From: Gammaproteobacteria bacterium UBA7376
GTDB lineage: Bacteria; Pseudomonadota; Gammaproteobacteria; Pseudomonadales; Azotimanducaceae
NCBI GenBank assembly: GCA_002470275.1
Contig: DKNY01000011.1
Span: 64,333-117,575, forward strand
Reading direction: 5' to 3'
DNA length: 53,243 nucleotides
The first letter of the stretch is position 1, and the number at the start of each line of letters is the position of its first letter. Below, piece after piece: positions 27,328-36,770 of the stretch. The translations under genes and the position numbers were made by a program. Under the pieces are notes generated by a model. It was not told the DNA's origin. It ran no database searches and saw only the letters and a program-made list of their open reading frames with translations.

Positions 27328-28329
27328 ATGCCGGTTCCCCATCAAAAGCTACAGGCGTGGAGTCAAAAGAAGCTCGGCGTTCAGTCTCTCGCCCTCGAGG
27401 CCCTCCGCGTAGAGGCGAGTCAGCGGCGCTTTTATCGACTTTCCGACCACCAGGGCCACAGCTGGATCGCGATGGCGAGCCCCCCAGCCCTGGAGAATAA
27501 TGAACAGTTTCTTGCGCTCGGTCGGTTATTCCAGGCCCATCGACTCCCCGTCCCCACCATCTTAGAAGCAGACCTCGCCTTGGGCTATTTCCTGCTGGAG
27601 GACCTTGGACATACGCACCTAGAGGACGCATACCGGGAGCAACCCGACGTGCTTCAACAGGCCTTAAGCCAGATACTCCCCTTGCAGGCCGTGCGCAGTG
27701 ACCTGATCCCCGACTACGACGAAGATCGGATGATCATGGAGTTCGACCTTTGTGCAGAGTGGTTGTTGGCAGGGCTTGCTGGATCGGATTTGAGCCCCAA
27801 GGATCTGAACACGCTGGCCTCGGCCCGAGGCCTCTTGGTAGACAGCATGCTGTCCCAGCCCCAGGTCTGCGTGCATCGTGACTATCACTGTCGCAACCTG
27901 ATGCTTCGGGAGGGGCAGTTGGGCATTGTTGACTTTCAGGACGCTCTCATCGGCCCCGCGCTCTACGATGCAGCCTCCCTATTGCGGGACTGTTATTACA
28001 CTCACTCAGAGGCTGTGGTGGATCAGCAGCTTGCCACCTTCATCTCCCTGCACCCTCAGATGGATCCGGCCCAGTTTTCTGAGCTGAAGAGAAAATTTGA
28101 TTTCACCGCCATTCAGCGACAAATAAAGGCTGTTGGGATTTTTGCCCGGCTCTGCTTGCGCGACGAAAAAGACCAGCATCTGGAACACATATACCCGGTC
28201 CTGACCCGCGTCATTGCTCTGGCGCGCACGTATCCCCAGCTGGCTCCGCTAGCAGCCCTTTTGGTATCGCAGCAGGCGCCTGTTTTTGAGGCTCTGCGGG
28301 AGCGCCTAGCCCCAGAGAGAGTGGGATAA
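27328..28329 (+). CDS. amgK: N-acetylmuramate/N-acetylglucosamine kinase (anomeric)
   Basis: A 333-residue aminoglycoside-phosphotransferase-fold kinase. It has the catalytic VCVHRDYHCRNLML (HxDxxxxN) near residue 185, the metal-binding IVDFQDALIGPALYDAASLL just after, and an N-terminal lobe with RRFYRLSDHQG. Next to lptD and murU this is AmgK, which phosphorylates MurNAc at C1 so that wall sugars return to UDP-MurNAc without MurA. In Pseudomonas this bypass underlies intrinsic fosfomycin tolerance. The TAA stop abuts the murU start. Confidence 0.93.
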   Translation: MPVPHQKLQAWSQKKLGVQSLALEALRVEASQRRFYRLSDHQGHSWIAMASPPALENNEQFLALGRLFQAHRLPVPTILEADLALGYFLLEDLGHTHLEDAYREQPDVLQQALSQILPLQAVRSDLIPDYDEDRMIMEFDLCAEWLLAGLAGSDLSPKDLNTLASARGLLVDSMLSQPQVCVHRDYHCRNLMLREGQLGIVDFQDALIGPALYDAASLLRDCYYTHSEAVVDQQLATFISLHPQMDPAQFSELKRKFDFTAIQRQIKAVGIFARLCLRDEKDQHLEHIYPVLTRVIALARTYPQLAPLAALLVSQQAPVFEALRERLAPERVG

Positions 28330-28989
28330 GTGAAGGCCATGATCCTCGCGGCCGGTTACGGGCGACGACTTGCGCCCTTGACCGACGAGACGCCCAAACC
28401 CCTTCTCCCCATTGACGGGAAACCGCTCATTCTTCATCAGCTAGTTCGCCTGAAAGAGGCGGGTATTCAGGATGTGGTCATCAATCTTCATCACCTCGGA
28501 CACCTCATCGAAGCCTGTCTTGGGGATGGCTCAACCCTGGGATTAAACCTTAAATACAGTCGGGAAGCCCAGCTGCTGGATACGGGCGGAGGCATCAAAA
28601 AAGCCCTCACGATGCTCGGCGACGCGCCCTTTGTCCTGTGCAATGGCGACATTCTCTGCGACCTGGATTTTCGAGATTTGAGCGTGCCTCAGGGTGAGGA
28701 CTTAGGCCACCTACTGCTCGCTCCCAAACCAGACTACAGAGCCACCGGCGATTTCCTGTTCAAAAATGGAAGGATTGTTGCCCGAGGCGATGACTACATT
28801 TATTGCGGTATATCCGTTCTCGACCCCAAGCTTTTTGCACAGTCACCCGAGGCACCCTTCTCTCTCGCTGACCTACTTTTCCGCGCCGCTGCAGAGGGAA
28901 AACTATCGGGACAAGCCTTTTTCGGGCACTGGACAGACATTGGGACACCGGATGAATACGCCCGCGTGCGAGGCACTCCGGCGAGCTAG
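28330..28989 (+). CDS. murU: N-acetylmuramate-1-phosphate uridylyltransferase
   Basis: A 219-residue nucleotidyltransferase. The start AMILAAGYGRRLAPLTDETPKPLLP is the nucleotide-binding signature, NGDILCDLDF near residue 100 holds the metal-binding Asp, and GHWTDIGTPDEYARV is near the end. It attaches UMP to MurNAc-1-phosphate, completing the AmgK-MurU recycling route. The start is GTG, directly abutting the amgK stop, so the two are translationally coupled. Confidence 0.94.
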   Translation: MKAMILAAGYGRRLAPLTDETPKPLLPIDGKPLILHQLVRLKEAGIQDVVINLHHLGHLIEACLGDGSTLGLNLKYSREAQLLDTGGGIKKALTMLGDAPFVLCNGDILCDLDFRDLSVPQGEDLGHLLLAPKPDYRATGDFLFKNGRIVARGDDYIYCGISVLDPKLFAQSPEAPFSLADLLFRAAAEGKLSGQAFFGHWTDIGTPDEYARVRGTPAS

Positions 28990-29063
28990 AAGGTGGGCCT
29001 AGAATACCGCTACAGCTCGCCTTCGTTCCGTTACAATGAGCCCTTCGCAACGTGAGAAAACCA

Positions 29064-29732
29064 ATGGCCTATTGGATTTGCCCCTCCATTCTTGCCGCAG
29101 ACTTTGCGCGTCTTGGGGAAGAAGTGGACCAGGTGCTTGAGGCAGGCGCCGATACGATTCATTTCGACGTAATGGACAACCACTACGTCCCTAATCTATC
29201 CGTTGGGCCTCTGGTGCTTAACGCCCTGCGACGCCGTGGCGTGAGGGCCTGCGTCGACGTTCACCTCATGGTGAAACCCGTGGATCGCCTGATCGGCGAT
29301 TTTTTGGAGGCGGGTGCCGACTATATTTCAGTGCATCCCGAATCCACAGAACACCTGCATCGAACCCTATCCATGATCAAGGAGGGCGGCGCCAAGGCCG
29401 GACTGGTTTTTAATCCCGGCACCCCGATGACCTACCTGCCGCCAGTGATCGACCTGGTAGACCTGGTGCTGATCATGTCTGTCAATCCGGGCTTTGGCGG
29501 TCAGGCATTTATCCCCCAAAGCCTGGAGAAACTTGTTGAAGCCAGGGCGCTGATCGACAGCTCTGGCAGGCCTATTCGCCTCCAGATCGATGGCGGCATC
29601 AAGATCGACAATATCAGTGACGCTGCGAGGGCAGGCGCAGACAGCTTTGTTGCGGGCACGGCGATCTTCAATACCGATGACTACGCGCAGACAATCGGCG
29701 CCCTGCGTGATGCCATTGCAACGACCTCATGA
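29064..29732 (+). CDS. rpe: Ribulose-phosphate 3-epimerase
   Basis: A 222-residue TIM-barrel enzyme interconverting ribulose-5-P and xylulose-5-P. It carries [33 protein letters not shown] with a metal ligand, [28 protein letters not shown] and IDGGI. The chosen ATG matches the family start; a GTG 12 bp earlier is possible. Its stop overlaps the gph start in ATGA. It leads the rpe-gph-trpE cluster. Confidence 0.96.
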   Translation: MAYWICPSILAADFARLGEEVDQVLEAGADTIHFDVMDNHYVPNLSVGPLVLNALRRRGVRACVDVHLMVKPVDRLIGDFLEAGADYISVHPESTEHLHRTLSMIKEGGAKAGLVFNPGTPMTYLPPVIDLVDLVLIMSVNPGFGGQAFIPQSLEKLVEARALIDSSGRPIRLQIDGGIKIDNISDAARAGADSFVAGTAIFNTDDYAQTIGALRDAIATTS

Positions 29733-30382
29733 GGCAGCGTCACCTCGCCTATCTTTTTGATCTAGACGGCACGTTAATCGATACCGCACCGGATATCGGC
29801 GCCGCTCTGAACCACAGCCTCGAAACGGCAGGGCTCGCCCCGGTCAGATCGGATTTGGTGCGTCACTGGGTTGGCTTTGGATCTAGAAAACTCATCGAGC
29901 AGGCGTTGATTCATCACCATAAGCAACCCGCTCAGGAACAGATAGACGCTTTGCTGGAACCCTTCCTCAGCTACTACACCGAACACATCGCCGACCTGAG
30001 CAAACCCTACCCCACCACTGTGGAGACATTGACGGCCTTAAAAACAGAGGGTATCCCCCTGGCCGTGGTCACCAACAAGCTGCAGGCCCTGGCGGTACCC
30101 GTTCTGGATGCCCTGGAACTAAGCCCGTTCTTCGATGTCATTGTGGGTGGGGATACGGCCAGTCGACCCAAACCGGCGGCGGATCCGATCGAATACTGCC
30201 TGCAGCATGTTGCGGTCAGGCCTGAGGACGCGCTGATGGTCGGAGATTCCATCACGGATGTTGATGCAGCCCGCGCGGCAGGGGTTGGCATCGTCTGCCT
30301 GCGCGATGGCTATAACCATGGCACCGATGTGGCGACCCTCGAACCTGATCGCGTGATTGATAGACTATCTGAACTGCTATAG
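29729..30382 (+). CDS. gph: Phosphoglycolate phosphatase
   Basis: A 217-residue HAD phosphatase with [14 protein letters not shown] (nucleophile Asp) near residue 11, [17 protein letters not shown] near 112 and [16 protein letters not shown] near 170. It removes phosphate from 2-phosphoglycolate formed during DNA repair or photorespiration. Translational coupling with rpe (ATGA overlap) and trpE downstream repeats the arrangement known in Pseudomonas and E. coli relatives. Confidence 0.94.
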   Translation: MRQRHLAYLFDLDGTLIDTAPDIGAALNHSLETAGLAPVRSDLVRHWVGFGSRKLIEQALIHHHKQPAQEQIDALLEPFLSYYTEHIADLSKPYPTTVETLTALKTEGIPLAVVTNKLQALAVPVLDALELSPFFDVIVGGDTASRPKPAADPIEYCLQHVAVRPEDALMVGDSITDVDAARAAGVGIVCLRDGYNHGTDVATLEPDRVIDRLSELL

Positions 30383-30601
30383 CCCAAGACCGGCCCAGGG
30401 TGTTCCAAAAACTGCTCTGTGCATGGTAGCCTGTGCGCCGTCGAATCGAGCATGTCATGACCCATGGCGCATAACTGCCCACAATACGGAAGCGCATCCA
30501 TCCATCACTGGACCGGTTGCTGGCGAGGCTAAAAAAGCCCGTTCTCCTGGAGCCCGCTCAGCGCACGCTCCGTTCAATCCGTTACTGATGCCGAGGCGAA
30601 G

Positions 30602-32101
30602 ATGATTGCTCAACCTCATACCTACAAAAGAATCCCCATTAGTCGCGAGGCGCTGGCTGATCTCGATACGCCGTTGTCGGTTTATTTAAAGCTGGCTCAG
30701 GGGCCCTATAGCTACCTTCTAGAAAGCGCAGAGGGCGGAGAAAAGTGGGGCAGATACTCCATTATCGGACTGCCGGCGAGGACCATTATTAGCGTCTCTG
30801 GCAGTCATATTGAAGTTAAAACAGACGGCGAAGTCGTTGAGGCCCTGGACAGCGAAGACCCACTCACCTTCATCGAGGATTTTCTAGACCGATTCAAGGT
30901 CGAGGGCTGCGACGCCATGCCCCGTTTCTTTGGCGGCCTGGTGGGATATTTTGGCTACGATACGGTTCGCTATGTTGAAAGACGCCTGGCGCACAGCACA
31001 CCGCCCGACAAGCTCAACACCCCGGACATTTTGCTAATGGTGAGTGAGGACGTGGTCGTTTTTGACAACCTTGAAGGCCGAATGCAGCTAATCAGCCTTA
31101 TCGACCCGGATGATCCATCGGCACGAGCGCAGGGGGAACAACGCTTGCTCAAGTTTGCCAACCAACTCGCACAGCCGGTCCAGGGTCTTGAATCGGGCGG
31201 ATCCAATCAAAGAGTTAAAGAGAGCGACTTCGTTTCAGAGTTTGGAGAAGACGCTTTTAAGGATGCCGTGGAGCGCATTCGAGACTATACGAAGGCAGGC
31301 GACATCATGCAGGTGGTCCTTGCCCAGCGAATGCACATTCCCTTCCAGGCACCATCGATAAACCTCTATCGAGCCCTGCGCCGCCTCAATCCATCGCCCT
31401 ATATGTACTTTATGGACTTGGGCGACTTCGAAGTTATCGGCTCCTCTCCAGAAATCTTGGCGCGGCTGGAAGATGGAGTGATTACCAACCGCCCGCTTGC
31501 TGGCACGCGTCGACGAGGACATACCCCGGCGGAAGACCTCGCCCTAGAGGAAGAGCTGAAGAACGATCCCAAGGAAATCGCCGAACACCTGATGCTTATC
31601 GATCTCGGGAGGAACGACGTGGGACGTGTGGCCAAGGCAGGCAGCGTCAAAGTGACCGAGCAGTTCAGCATTGAGCGCTACTCCCACGTGATGCACCTCT
31701 CGTCTAACGTTGAGGGTGAGTTAGAAGCAGGGAAATCGGCTATGGACCTCCTGCGAGCAGCGCTCCCCGTGGGCACCCTATCCGGGGCACCGAAGGTTCG
31801 TGCCATGGAGATCATTGATGAGTTAGAGCCCGTGAAGCGGGGCATCTACGGGGGCGCCATTGGCTATCTCGCCTGGAATGGCAATATGGACACCGCCATC
31901 GCGATTCGAACCGCCGTCGTCAAAGATGGCTTTCTCTACATCGAAGCGGGCGGAGGTATTGTCCACGACTCCATTCCCAGGCTTGAATGGAAAGAAAGCC
32001 TGAACAAGGGGAGAGCCATCTTCCGTGCCGCCGCCATGGCTGAAAATAAAATGGTAGACCCCGCGATCCCGGTACAAGCAGAGACTGGAGAAGCAACATG
32101 A
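30602..32101 (+). CDS. trpE: Anthranilate synthase component I
   Basis: A 499-residue chorismate-using subunit. [20 protein letters not shown] near residue 38 contains the LLES motif that binds tryptophan for feedback inhibition. [34 protein letters not shown] and [24 protein letters not shown] are typical of the catalytic domain. The 219-bp leader has no short peptide with clustered Trp codons, so classical attenuation is not apparent. It overlaps trpG in ATGA. Confidence 0.97.
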   Translation: MIAQPHTYKRIPISREALADLDTPLSVYLKLAQGPYSYLLESAEGGEKWGRYSIIGLPARTIISVSGSHIEVKTDGEVVEALDSEDPLTFIEDFLDRFKVEGCDAMPRFFGGLVGYFGYDTVRYVERRLAHSTPPDKLNTPDILLMVSEDVVVFDNLEGRMQLISLIDPDDPSARAQGEQRLLKFANQLAQPVQGLESGGSNQRVKESDFVSEFGEDAFKDAVERIRDYTKAGDIMQVVLAQRMHIPFQAPSINLYRALRRLNPSPYMYFMDLGDFEVIGSSPEILARLEDGVITNRPLAGTRRRGHTPAEDLALEEELKNDPKEIAEHLMLIDLGRNDVGRVAKAGSVKVTEQFSIERYSHVMHLSSNVEGELEAGKSAMDLLRAALPVGTLSGAPKVRAMEIIDELEPVKRGIYGGAIGYLAWNGNMDTAIAIRTAVVKDGFLYIEAGGGIVHDSIPRLEWKESLNKGRAIFRAAAMAENKMVDPAIPVQAETGEAT

Positions 32102-32679
32102 TCATGATGATCGATAACTACGACTCCTTTACCTACAACGTAGTCCAGTACCTACAGGAGTTAGGGGGGTCTGTCACCGTGTTCCGCAATGATCAAATAT
32201 CTGTCGCTGACATTGAAGATCTGGCCCCCGACCGTCTGGTCATCTCACCCGGCCCGTGCACGCCAAATGAGGCTGGCATATCCCTCCAGGCCGCGCAGCA
32301 CTTCGCTGGGAAAATTCCCGTACTCGGCATCTGTCTGGGACATCAGAGCATCGGTCAGTGCTTTGGCGGCACCGTGGTTCGTGCCAAAGCGGTCATGCAT
32401 GGCAAGACATCTATGATCCACCATAAGGGCAGCGGCGTTTTTCAAGGGTTGCCGTCCCCTCTCGAGGCGACGCGATACCACTCCCTGGTCGTGGACGCAG
32501 CAAGCCTCCCAGACTGCTTGGAGGTGACTGCCTGGACCGAGGAGGGGGGTGCGATGTCAGAAATCATGGGTTTAGCCCATCGCGAGTTGGCGGTTGCGGG
32601 GGTGCAGTTTCACCCTGAATCCATCATGACCGAACACGGCCATGCGATGTTAAACAACTTTTTAAAGCAGGCGATCTAA
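32098..32679 (+). CDS. trpG: Anthranilate synthase component II (glutamine amidotransferase)
   Basis: A 193-residue class I amidotransferase supplying ammonia to TrpE. It opens [21 protein letters not shown]. The oxyanion region is [11 protein letters not shown], the nucleophile is in [16 protein letters not shown] near residue 79, and the His-Glu pair is in [14 protein letters not shown]. It overlaps trpE by 4 bp. Such proteins may also serve PabB for folate synthesis. Confidence 0.96.
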   Translation: MIMMIDNYDSFTYNVVQYLQELGGSVTVFRNDQISVADIEDLAPDRLVISPGPCTPNEAGISLQAAQHFAGKIPVLGICLGHQSIGQCFGGTVVRAKAVMHGKTSMIHHKGSGVFQGLPSPLEATRYHSLVVDAASLPDCLEVTAWTEEGGAMSEIMGLAHRELAVAGVQFHPESIMTEHGHAMLNNFLKQAI

Positions 32680-32701
32680 GCCTGCCCTCGGGAGAAGAAT
32701 A

Positions 32702-33754
32702 ATGGACATCCCATCGGCCCTGGCGGCCATTGTTGACGGCAGAGACCTTAGCCAGGCTGAAGCTGCCAGCGTGTTTAACGACATTATGTCCGGCGCGGCA
32801 ACGCCGGGCCAGATTGGTGCGATTCTGGCCGCGCTGAGGGTTAAGGGAGAGACTGCTGCGGAGATCGCCGGCGCGGCAACCACAATGCGCGCGCTCTCCA
32901 CCAAGGTTCCTGTCTCCGCCGACCATCTGGTAGATACCTGTGGCACTGGAGGCAGCGGATTGAAGCTGTTCAATATCTCTACAGCGTCGGCCTTCGTCGC
33001 TGCAGCTGCGGGCGCTCAGGTCGCCAAGCATGGAAATAGAAAGATGACGAGCTTTTGTGGCAGCGCGGACGTATTAGAGCTGGCCGGGGTGAATCTAACC
33101 CTCACGCCGGAACAAATTGCGACCTGTATTCAGGAGGTTGGCGTAGGCTTCATGTTTGCGCCCGCTCACCACAGCGCCATGCGTTTCGCCGGGCCGATAC
33201 GCCAAGAAATAGGGATTCGAACCCTCATGAACGTCTTGGGCCCAATGACCAACCCGGCTGGCGCAGAGCATCAGGTGATCGGCGTCTTCGCCCCGAACTG
33301 GTTGCGCAAAATGGCCGAGGTACTCAAAATATTGGGCACCCGCCGAGCCATGATCCTACACAGTGAGGGTCTTGACGAAATACGCCTGGACGCCCCTACC
33401 CAGGTCATTGAACTGAAGGATGGCGTGATTGAAGAATATATCCTGGCGCCCAAGACGCTGGGTATTCGGGATCACTCTCCCGCAGAGATTGCGGCCCTAG
33501 CCGCGACGTCAACTGAATCTAGCCTGGATTTGGTGCTCCGATCTCTCGGCGATGATCAAAGCGCAGCGGCCGACATTGTGGCACTCAACGCAGGAGCCGC
33601 GATCTACGTTTCGGGCGTGGCCACCAACCTGTCGAATGGCGTCGAGATGGCGCAGGACGCCATCGCCTCGGGATTAGCTCGCGAACGCTTGGACGAACTC
33701 ATTCGCGTCAGCCGAATGATGACTACAACGGAGGCGGACGCTAGTTCCCCATGA
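32702..33754 (+). CDS. trpD: Anthranilate phosphoribosyltransferase
   Basis: A 350-residue TrpD joining anthranilate to PRPP. The PRPP-binding DTCGTGGSGLKLFNIST is near residue 79, KHGNRKMTSFCGSADVLE near 107, and FAPAHHSAMRFAGPIRQEIGIRTLMNVLGPMTNPA follows. It lies 22 bp after trpG and overlaps trpC by 4 bp. Confidence 0.97.
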   Translation: MDIPSALAAIVDGRDLSQAEAASVFNDIMSGAATPGQIGAILAALRVKGETAAEIAGAATTMRALSTKVPVSADHLVDTCGTGGSGLKLFNISTASAFVAAAAGAQVAKHGNRKMTSFCGSADVLELAGVNLTLTPEQIATCIQEVGVGFMFAPAHHSAMRFAGPIRQEIGIRTLMNVLGPMTNPAGAEHQVIGVFAPNWLRKMAEVLKILGTRRAMILHSEGLDEIRLDAPTQVIELKDGVIEEYILAPKTLGIRDHSPAEIAALAATSTESSLDLVLRSLGDDQSAAADIVALNAGAAIYVSGVATNLSNGVEMAQDAIASGLARERLDELIRVSRMMTTTEADASSP

Positions 33755-34539
33755 ACAATATCCTCGAGCAAATCATTGCGACCAAGGAGCAGGAGGTGCG
33801 CCAGCGCAAACGCGATCTACCCTTGGAGACGCTAATCCAACGGGCCTCAGGCATGCCTCCAGCTCGTGGTTTCACGGCTGCTTTGGAAGCCAAGGCGCGC
33901 AGCAAGCAAACGGGGGTGATCGCAGAGATTAAGAAAGCCTCTCCTAGCAAGGGGGTCATTCGCCAGGACTTTAAGCCTTCGGAAATAGCCCGCGCTTACG
34001 CTGACCATGGGGCCACGTGTATTTCTGTCTTAACGGATGTTCAGTATTTCCAGGGCAGTGACGCGCACCTAGAACAGGTTCGAGCCAGCGTTGATCTGCC
34101 TGTGATCCGAAAGGACTTTACCATCGATGAATATCAAATTTATGAGGCTAAGGCCCTCGGCGCGGATTGCATCCTATTAATCGTCAGTGCCCTAAGCCCC
34201 ACGCGCCTCGGCGAGCTCTATCGCTGCGCGCTGGAACTTGAGCTTGATGTGCTGATCGAGGTCCATGATGGCGAGGAACTTGAAACTGCTCTGGCACTGG
34301 GCCCGCGCCTACTTGGGATTAATAACCGCAACCTGAAAACCTTCACCACATCTCTGGAAACGACGCTTGAACTGTTGCCGCTGATTGAGAACGCCGTAGT
34401 CGTGACGGAAAGCGGCATTGCTGATGCCGGTGATGTCGCTCGCATGCGAGCGAACGGAGTATTTTGCTTTTTAGTGGGTGAGGCGCTTATGCGCGAGGCC
34501 GACCCCGGCGCTGCCCTGGATACCCTGATATCTGTCTAA
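33751..34539 (+). CDS. trpC: Indole-3-glycerol phosphate synthase
   Basis: A 262-residue TIM-barrel enzyme, unfused to TrpF as in Pseudomonas. Landmarks are VIAEIKKASPSKGVIR with the catalytic Lys, CISVLTDVQYFQGS, VIRKDFTIDEYQIYEA, GINNRNLKTF and VTESGI. It ends the trpE-G-D-C series; trpF, trpB and trpA are not in the window, as expected from the split trp genes of pseudomonad-type genomes. Confidence 0.97.
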   Translation: MNNILEQIIATKEQEVRQRKRDLPLETLIQRASGMPPARGFTAALEAKARSKQTGVIAEIKKASPSKGVIRQDFKPSEIARAYADHGATCISVLTDVQYFQGSDAHLEQVRASVDLPVIRKDFTIDEYQIYEAKALGADCILLIVSALSPTRLGELYRCALELELDVLIEVHDGEELETALALGPRLLGINNRNLKTFTTSLETTLELLPLIENAVVVTESGIADAGDVARMRANGVFCFLVGEALMREADPGAALDTLISV

Positions 34540-34558
34540 ACAGAACGCTTACGGATAT

Positions 34559-35362
34559 TCAGCGAGTCCCCAGGACCACGATATTCTTGCCGCCAACAAC
34601 GATCAGATCAGCCTCGGTGAGGGACTTCAATGCCCTACCCACCATCTCCCGCGAACAGCCAACGATCAAGCCGATTTCCTGGCGCGTGATGCGTACCTGC
34701 ATGCCATCCGGATGCGTAATGGCATTGGGGCCCTTCGCAAGATGGAACAACGTGCTCTTTACGCGTCCGGTAACGTCCAAAGACGCCAAATCCGTAGCGC
34801 GCTGATTGGCCCGCTCCAAACGGTCTACAAGGTTTCCCAGGATATTGACGTAAATCTCTGGGTAGTCGTGGGCCACCTCCATAAAGTGGTCCCGGGGGAT
34901 TTGCGCCAATATACATCCGCCGCAGGCGCTGACACAGACATCCAGGCCATCGGAGGATGTCACAGACGCCTCGCCAAAAAACTCACCGCGCCCCAAGTAG
35001 TCGTGAATCATCTGGCGTCCGCCAGAGCCGTGGGTTTGAACAGACATAACACCATCAAGGATCAGGAAAATGACATCCTGGCAGTCATTGAGGTCGAGCA
35101 GCGTATCCCGGGAACGCAGCTCCAAAATATCTGCATGAGCGAGCAGCGGTACCAGGGAGTTTTCTGACAGCTGACTCACGGCCGCGAGACAGTCCAGCTT
35201 CAGAGGTATTTTCTTATTAACCGCCGCACGATCTTTTTCATAACGTGCCGCCGAAGTGGCTCCGCCGACTTCCTTGCCTCGCTGCAGTGCATAGCCACCT
35301 TTATCTGGTGCTGGCACCGTTGCAAGTCTGTTTGAGGTTTGAGTGCCAATTCTCATAGTCAT
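34559..35362 (-). CDS. CRP/Vfr-like transcription factor with altered cAMP pocket
   Basis: A 267-residue CRP/FNR-family regulator in the exact place of Pseudomonas vfr (trpC-vfr-osmC). The DNA-binding end is nearly that of CRP (ITRQEIGLIVGCSREMVGRA, with the Arg-Glu...Arg contacts kept). In the cyclic-nucleotide domain (GRGEFFGEASVTSSDGLDV) Glu72 remains, but E. coli Arg82-Ser83 become Asp-Val or Leu-Asp depending on a one-residue gap, and Thr127-Ser128 become Ala-Asn. An N-terminal extension of about 57 residues is added. AAAGGGA supports this ATG; one 21 bp upstream is also possible. It probably recognises CRP-like sites, but cAMP control is doubtful. Confidence 0.88.
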   Translation of the reverse strand: MTMRIGTQTSNRLATVPAPDKGGYALQRGKEVGGATSAARYEKDRAAVNKKIPLKLDCLAAVSQLSENSLVPLLAHADILELRSRDTLLDLNDCQDVIFLILDGVMSVQTHGSGGRQMIHDYLGRGEFFGEASVTSSDGLDVCVSACGGCILAQIPRDHFMEVAHDYPEIYVNILGNLVDRLERANQRATDLASLDVTGRVKSTLFHLAKGPNAITHPDGMQVRITRQEIGLIVGCSREMVGRALKSLTEADLIVVGGKNIVVLGTR

Positions 35363-35669
35363 ATCCGTCCCTTTGCTCTTCATCGCCTAATCGGTCAGGC
35401 CCGATCTGCCATCATTCGTCCGGCCCTTCTCGGATCAGGTTCGTGAGGGCCTTAGCGCCAGGTGATCCAATTGTTTGGGTATGCGTCAAAGCGCCAATAA
35501 CCAGCGATCTGAAACACATCTGAAAAAGTTCTCGCCACACCGGCCACGATTCATGCTAAGGAATAGATTGATTCGGTAGGCAATATTTTGACCAACGGTC
35601 TTTTTTCTCGTACCGACGACGCACAAGGCGCACATTCGGCGGCTTTGTAAACAACTAGAGGCCGAGTCA

Positions 35670-36098
35670 GTGGAAATTGAGCTCAAATGGATTGATGGCG
35701 TGCACTTTGAGGCAGCAGACGAAAATGGACATCGAGTACCTATGGATGGCCCACCGGAGGCCGGCGGCCAGAATCTAGGCACTCGACCCATGCAGCTTAT
35801 CTTGATGGGTTTAGCGGGGTGTACGGCTTACGATGTTATCGAGATTCTCAGGAAGGGCCGACAACAGGTTGAGGGTCTGGAAGTCTGCCTCCGAGGCAGC
35901 CGCGCCTTGGATGTGCCGGCTGTTTTCGAGGCCATTGATATTCACTTCATCCTGCGCGGCAAGGGTCTTAACCCGCAACGCGTAGACCGGGCGGTTAACC
36001 TTTCAGCAGAGAAATACTGTTCGGCCTCCATCATGCTTGCACGCGCAGGCGTGCAAATTTCCCATAGCTACGAAATTTTTGACGCCACAGAGGCTTAA
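35670..36098 (+). CDS. OsmC family protein
   Basis: A 142-residue OsmC/Ohr-fold protein with the two characteristic cysteines, in MGLAGCTAYDVIEIL near residue 50 and AEKYCSASIML near 117. Members reduce organic or hydroperoxides; this subgroup (YhfA-like), found next to crp/vfr in many gammaproteobacteria, has no proven substrate. The start is GTG. It is divergent from the CRP-like gene over about 300 bp, and its TAA stop lies within the TTAA shared with the convergent coq7 stop. Confidence 0.9.
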   Translation: MEIELKWIDGVHFEAADENGHRVPMDGPPEAGGQNLGTRPMQLILMGLAGCTAYDVIEILRKGRQQVEGLEVCLRGSRALDVPAVFEAIDIHFILRGKGLNPQRVDRAVNLSAEKYCSASIMLARAGVQISHSYEIFDATEA

Positions 36099-36721
36099 AT
36101 TCGGTAGCTGGTCAGCGTCATCGCCCGGGCAAGCAGCTGCATTGTTTGCTTCAGTGGCTTGGGAAACTCGACCCCGCCTCTGGCCAGGGCCTCCTCACCA
36201 TGACGCGTTTCGTCGGCTCGCATGGCTTCCAATACTTCTCGGGTGCGGCGGTCCTCATCAGGCAAGGACGCCAGGTGGCCGTCAAGATGCTTCACCACCT
36301 GATCTTCCGTCGCCTCGACAAAACCCAGGCTAACCCGATCACCCAACAACCCAGCTGCAGCACCCACGGCGAAGGACAGCCCAAAAAACACCGGTGCTAG
36401 GGCGCTGGGGCCGCCCTCCAGCTCACTGAGACGCTGCTCACACCAAACCAAATGATCCTGCTCCTCACCGGCCGCCGCTAACAGCGCGGACTTGGCATCT
36501 TCACCCTTTGCGGTGAGTGCCTGGCCCTCGTATAGGGCCTGGGCGCAGACCTCGCCGGTGTGGTTCACCCGCATCAGCCCCACAATATGCGCCCTTTCCT
36601 CCTCTGAAAGTGGCGCCTCGGAAAAGTTTGCACCGGGATAGTCGCGCACGGCCTGATGCCCACCCGTTAATGTTCGCAAACCTCTATCAAAGCTGCAGAT
36701 GATCTCGTCCAGCTGATTCAT
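36095..36721 (-). CDS. coq7: 3-demethoxyubiquinol 3-hydroxylase (Coq7-type)
   Basis: A 208-residue ferritin-like di-iron hydroxylase. Iron-ligand motifs are MRVNHTGEVCAQALYEGQ near residue 52, AGEEQDHLVWCEQRLSEL near 88 and MRADETRHGEEAL near 170. It performs the C6 hydroxylation in ubiquinone synthesis, the role UbiF has in E. coli. It sits next to osmC as in Pseudomonas, with speD missing between them. Oxygen is required, which implies aerobic growth. Confidence 0.95.
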   Translation of the reverse strand: MNQLDEIICSFDRGLRTLTGGHQAVRDYPGANFSEAPLSEEERAHIVGLMRVNHTGEVCAQALYEGQALTAKGEDAKSALLAAAGEEQDHLVWCEQRLSELEGGPSALAPVFFGLSFAVGAAAGLLGDRVSLGFVEATEDQVVKHLDGHLASLPDEDRRTREVLEAMRADETRHGEEALARGGVEFPKPLKQTMQLLARAMTLTSYRI

Positions 36722-36770
36722 TTACCCTGTCCTTACGCAAAGCCAGGTTGACTGGGCCTGGTCCCAAAGG

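Noticed and set aside
30383..30601. trp attenuator before trpE
   Set aside because: No leader peptide with clustered Trp codons and no clear competing hairpins.
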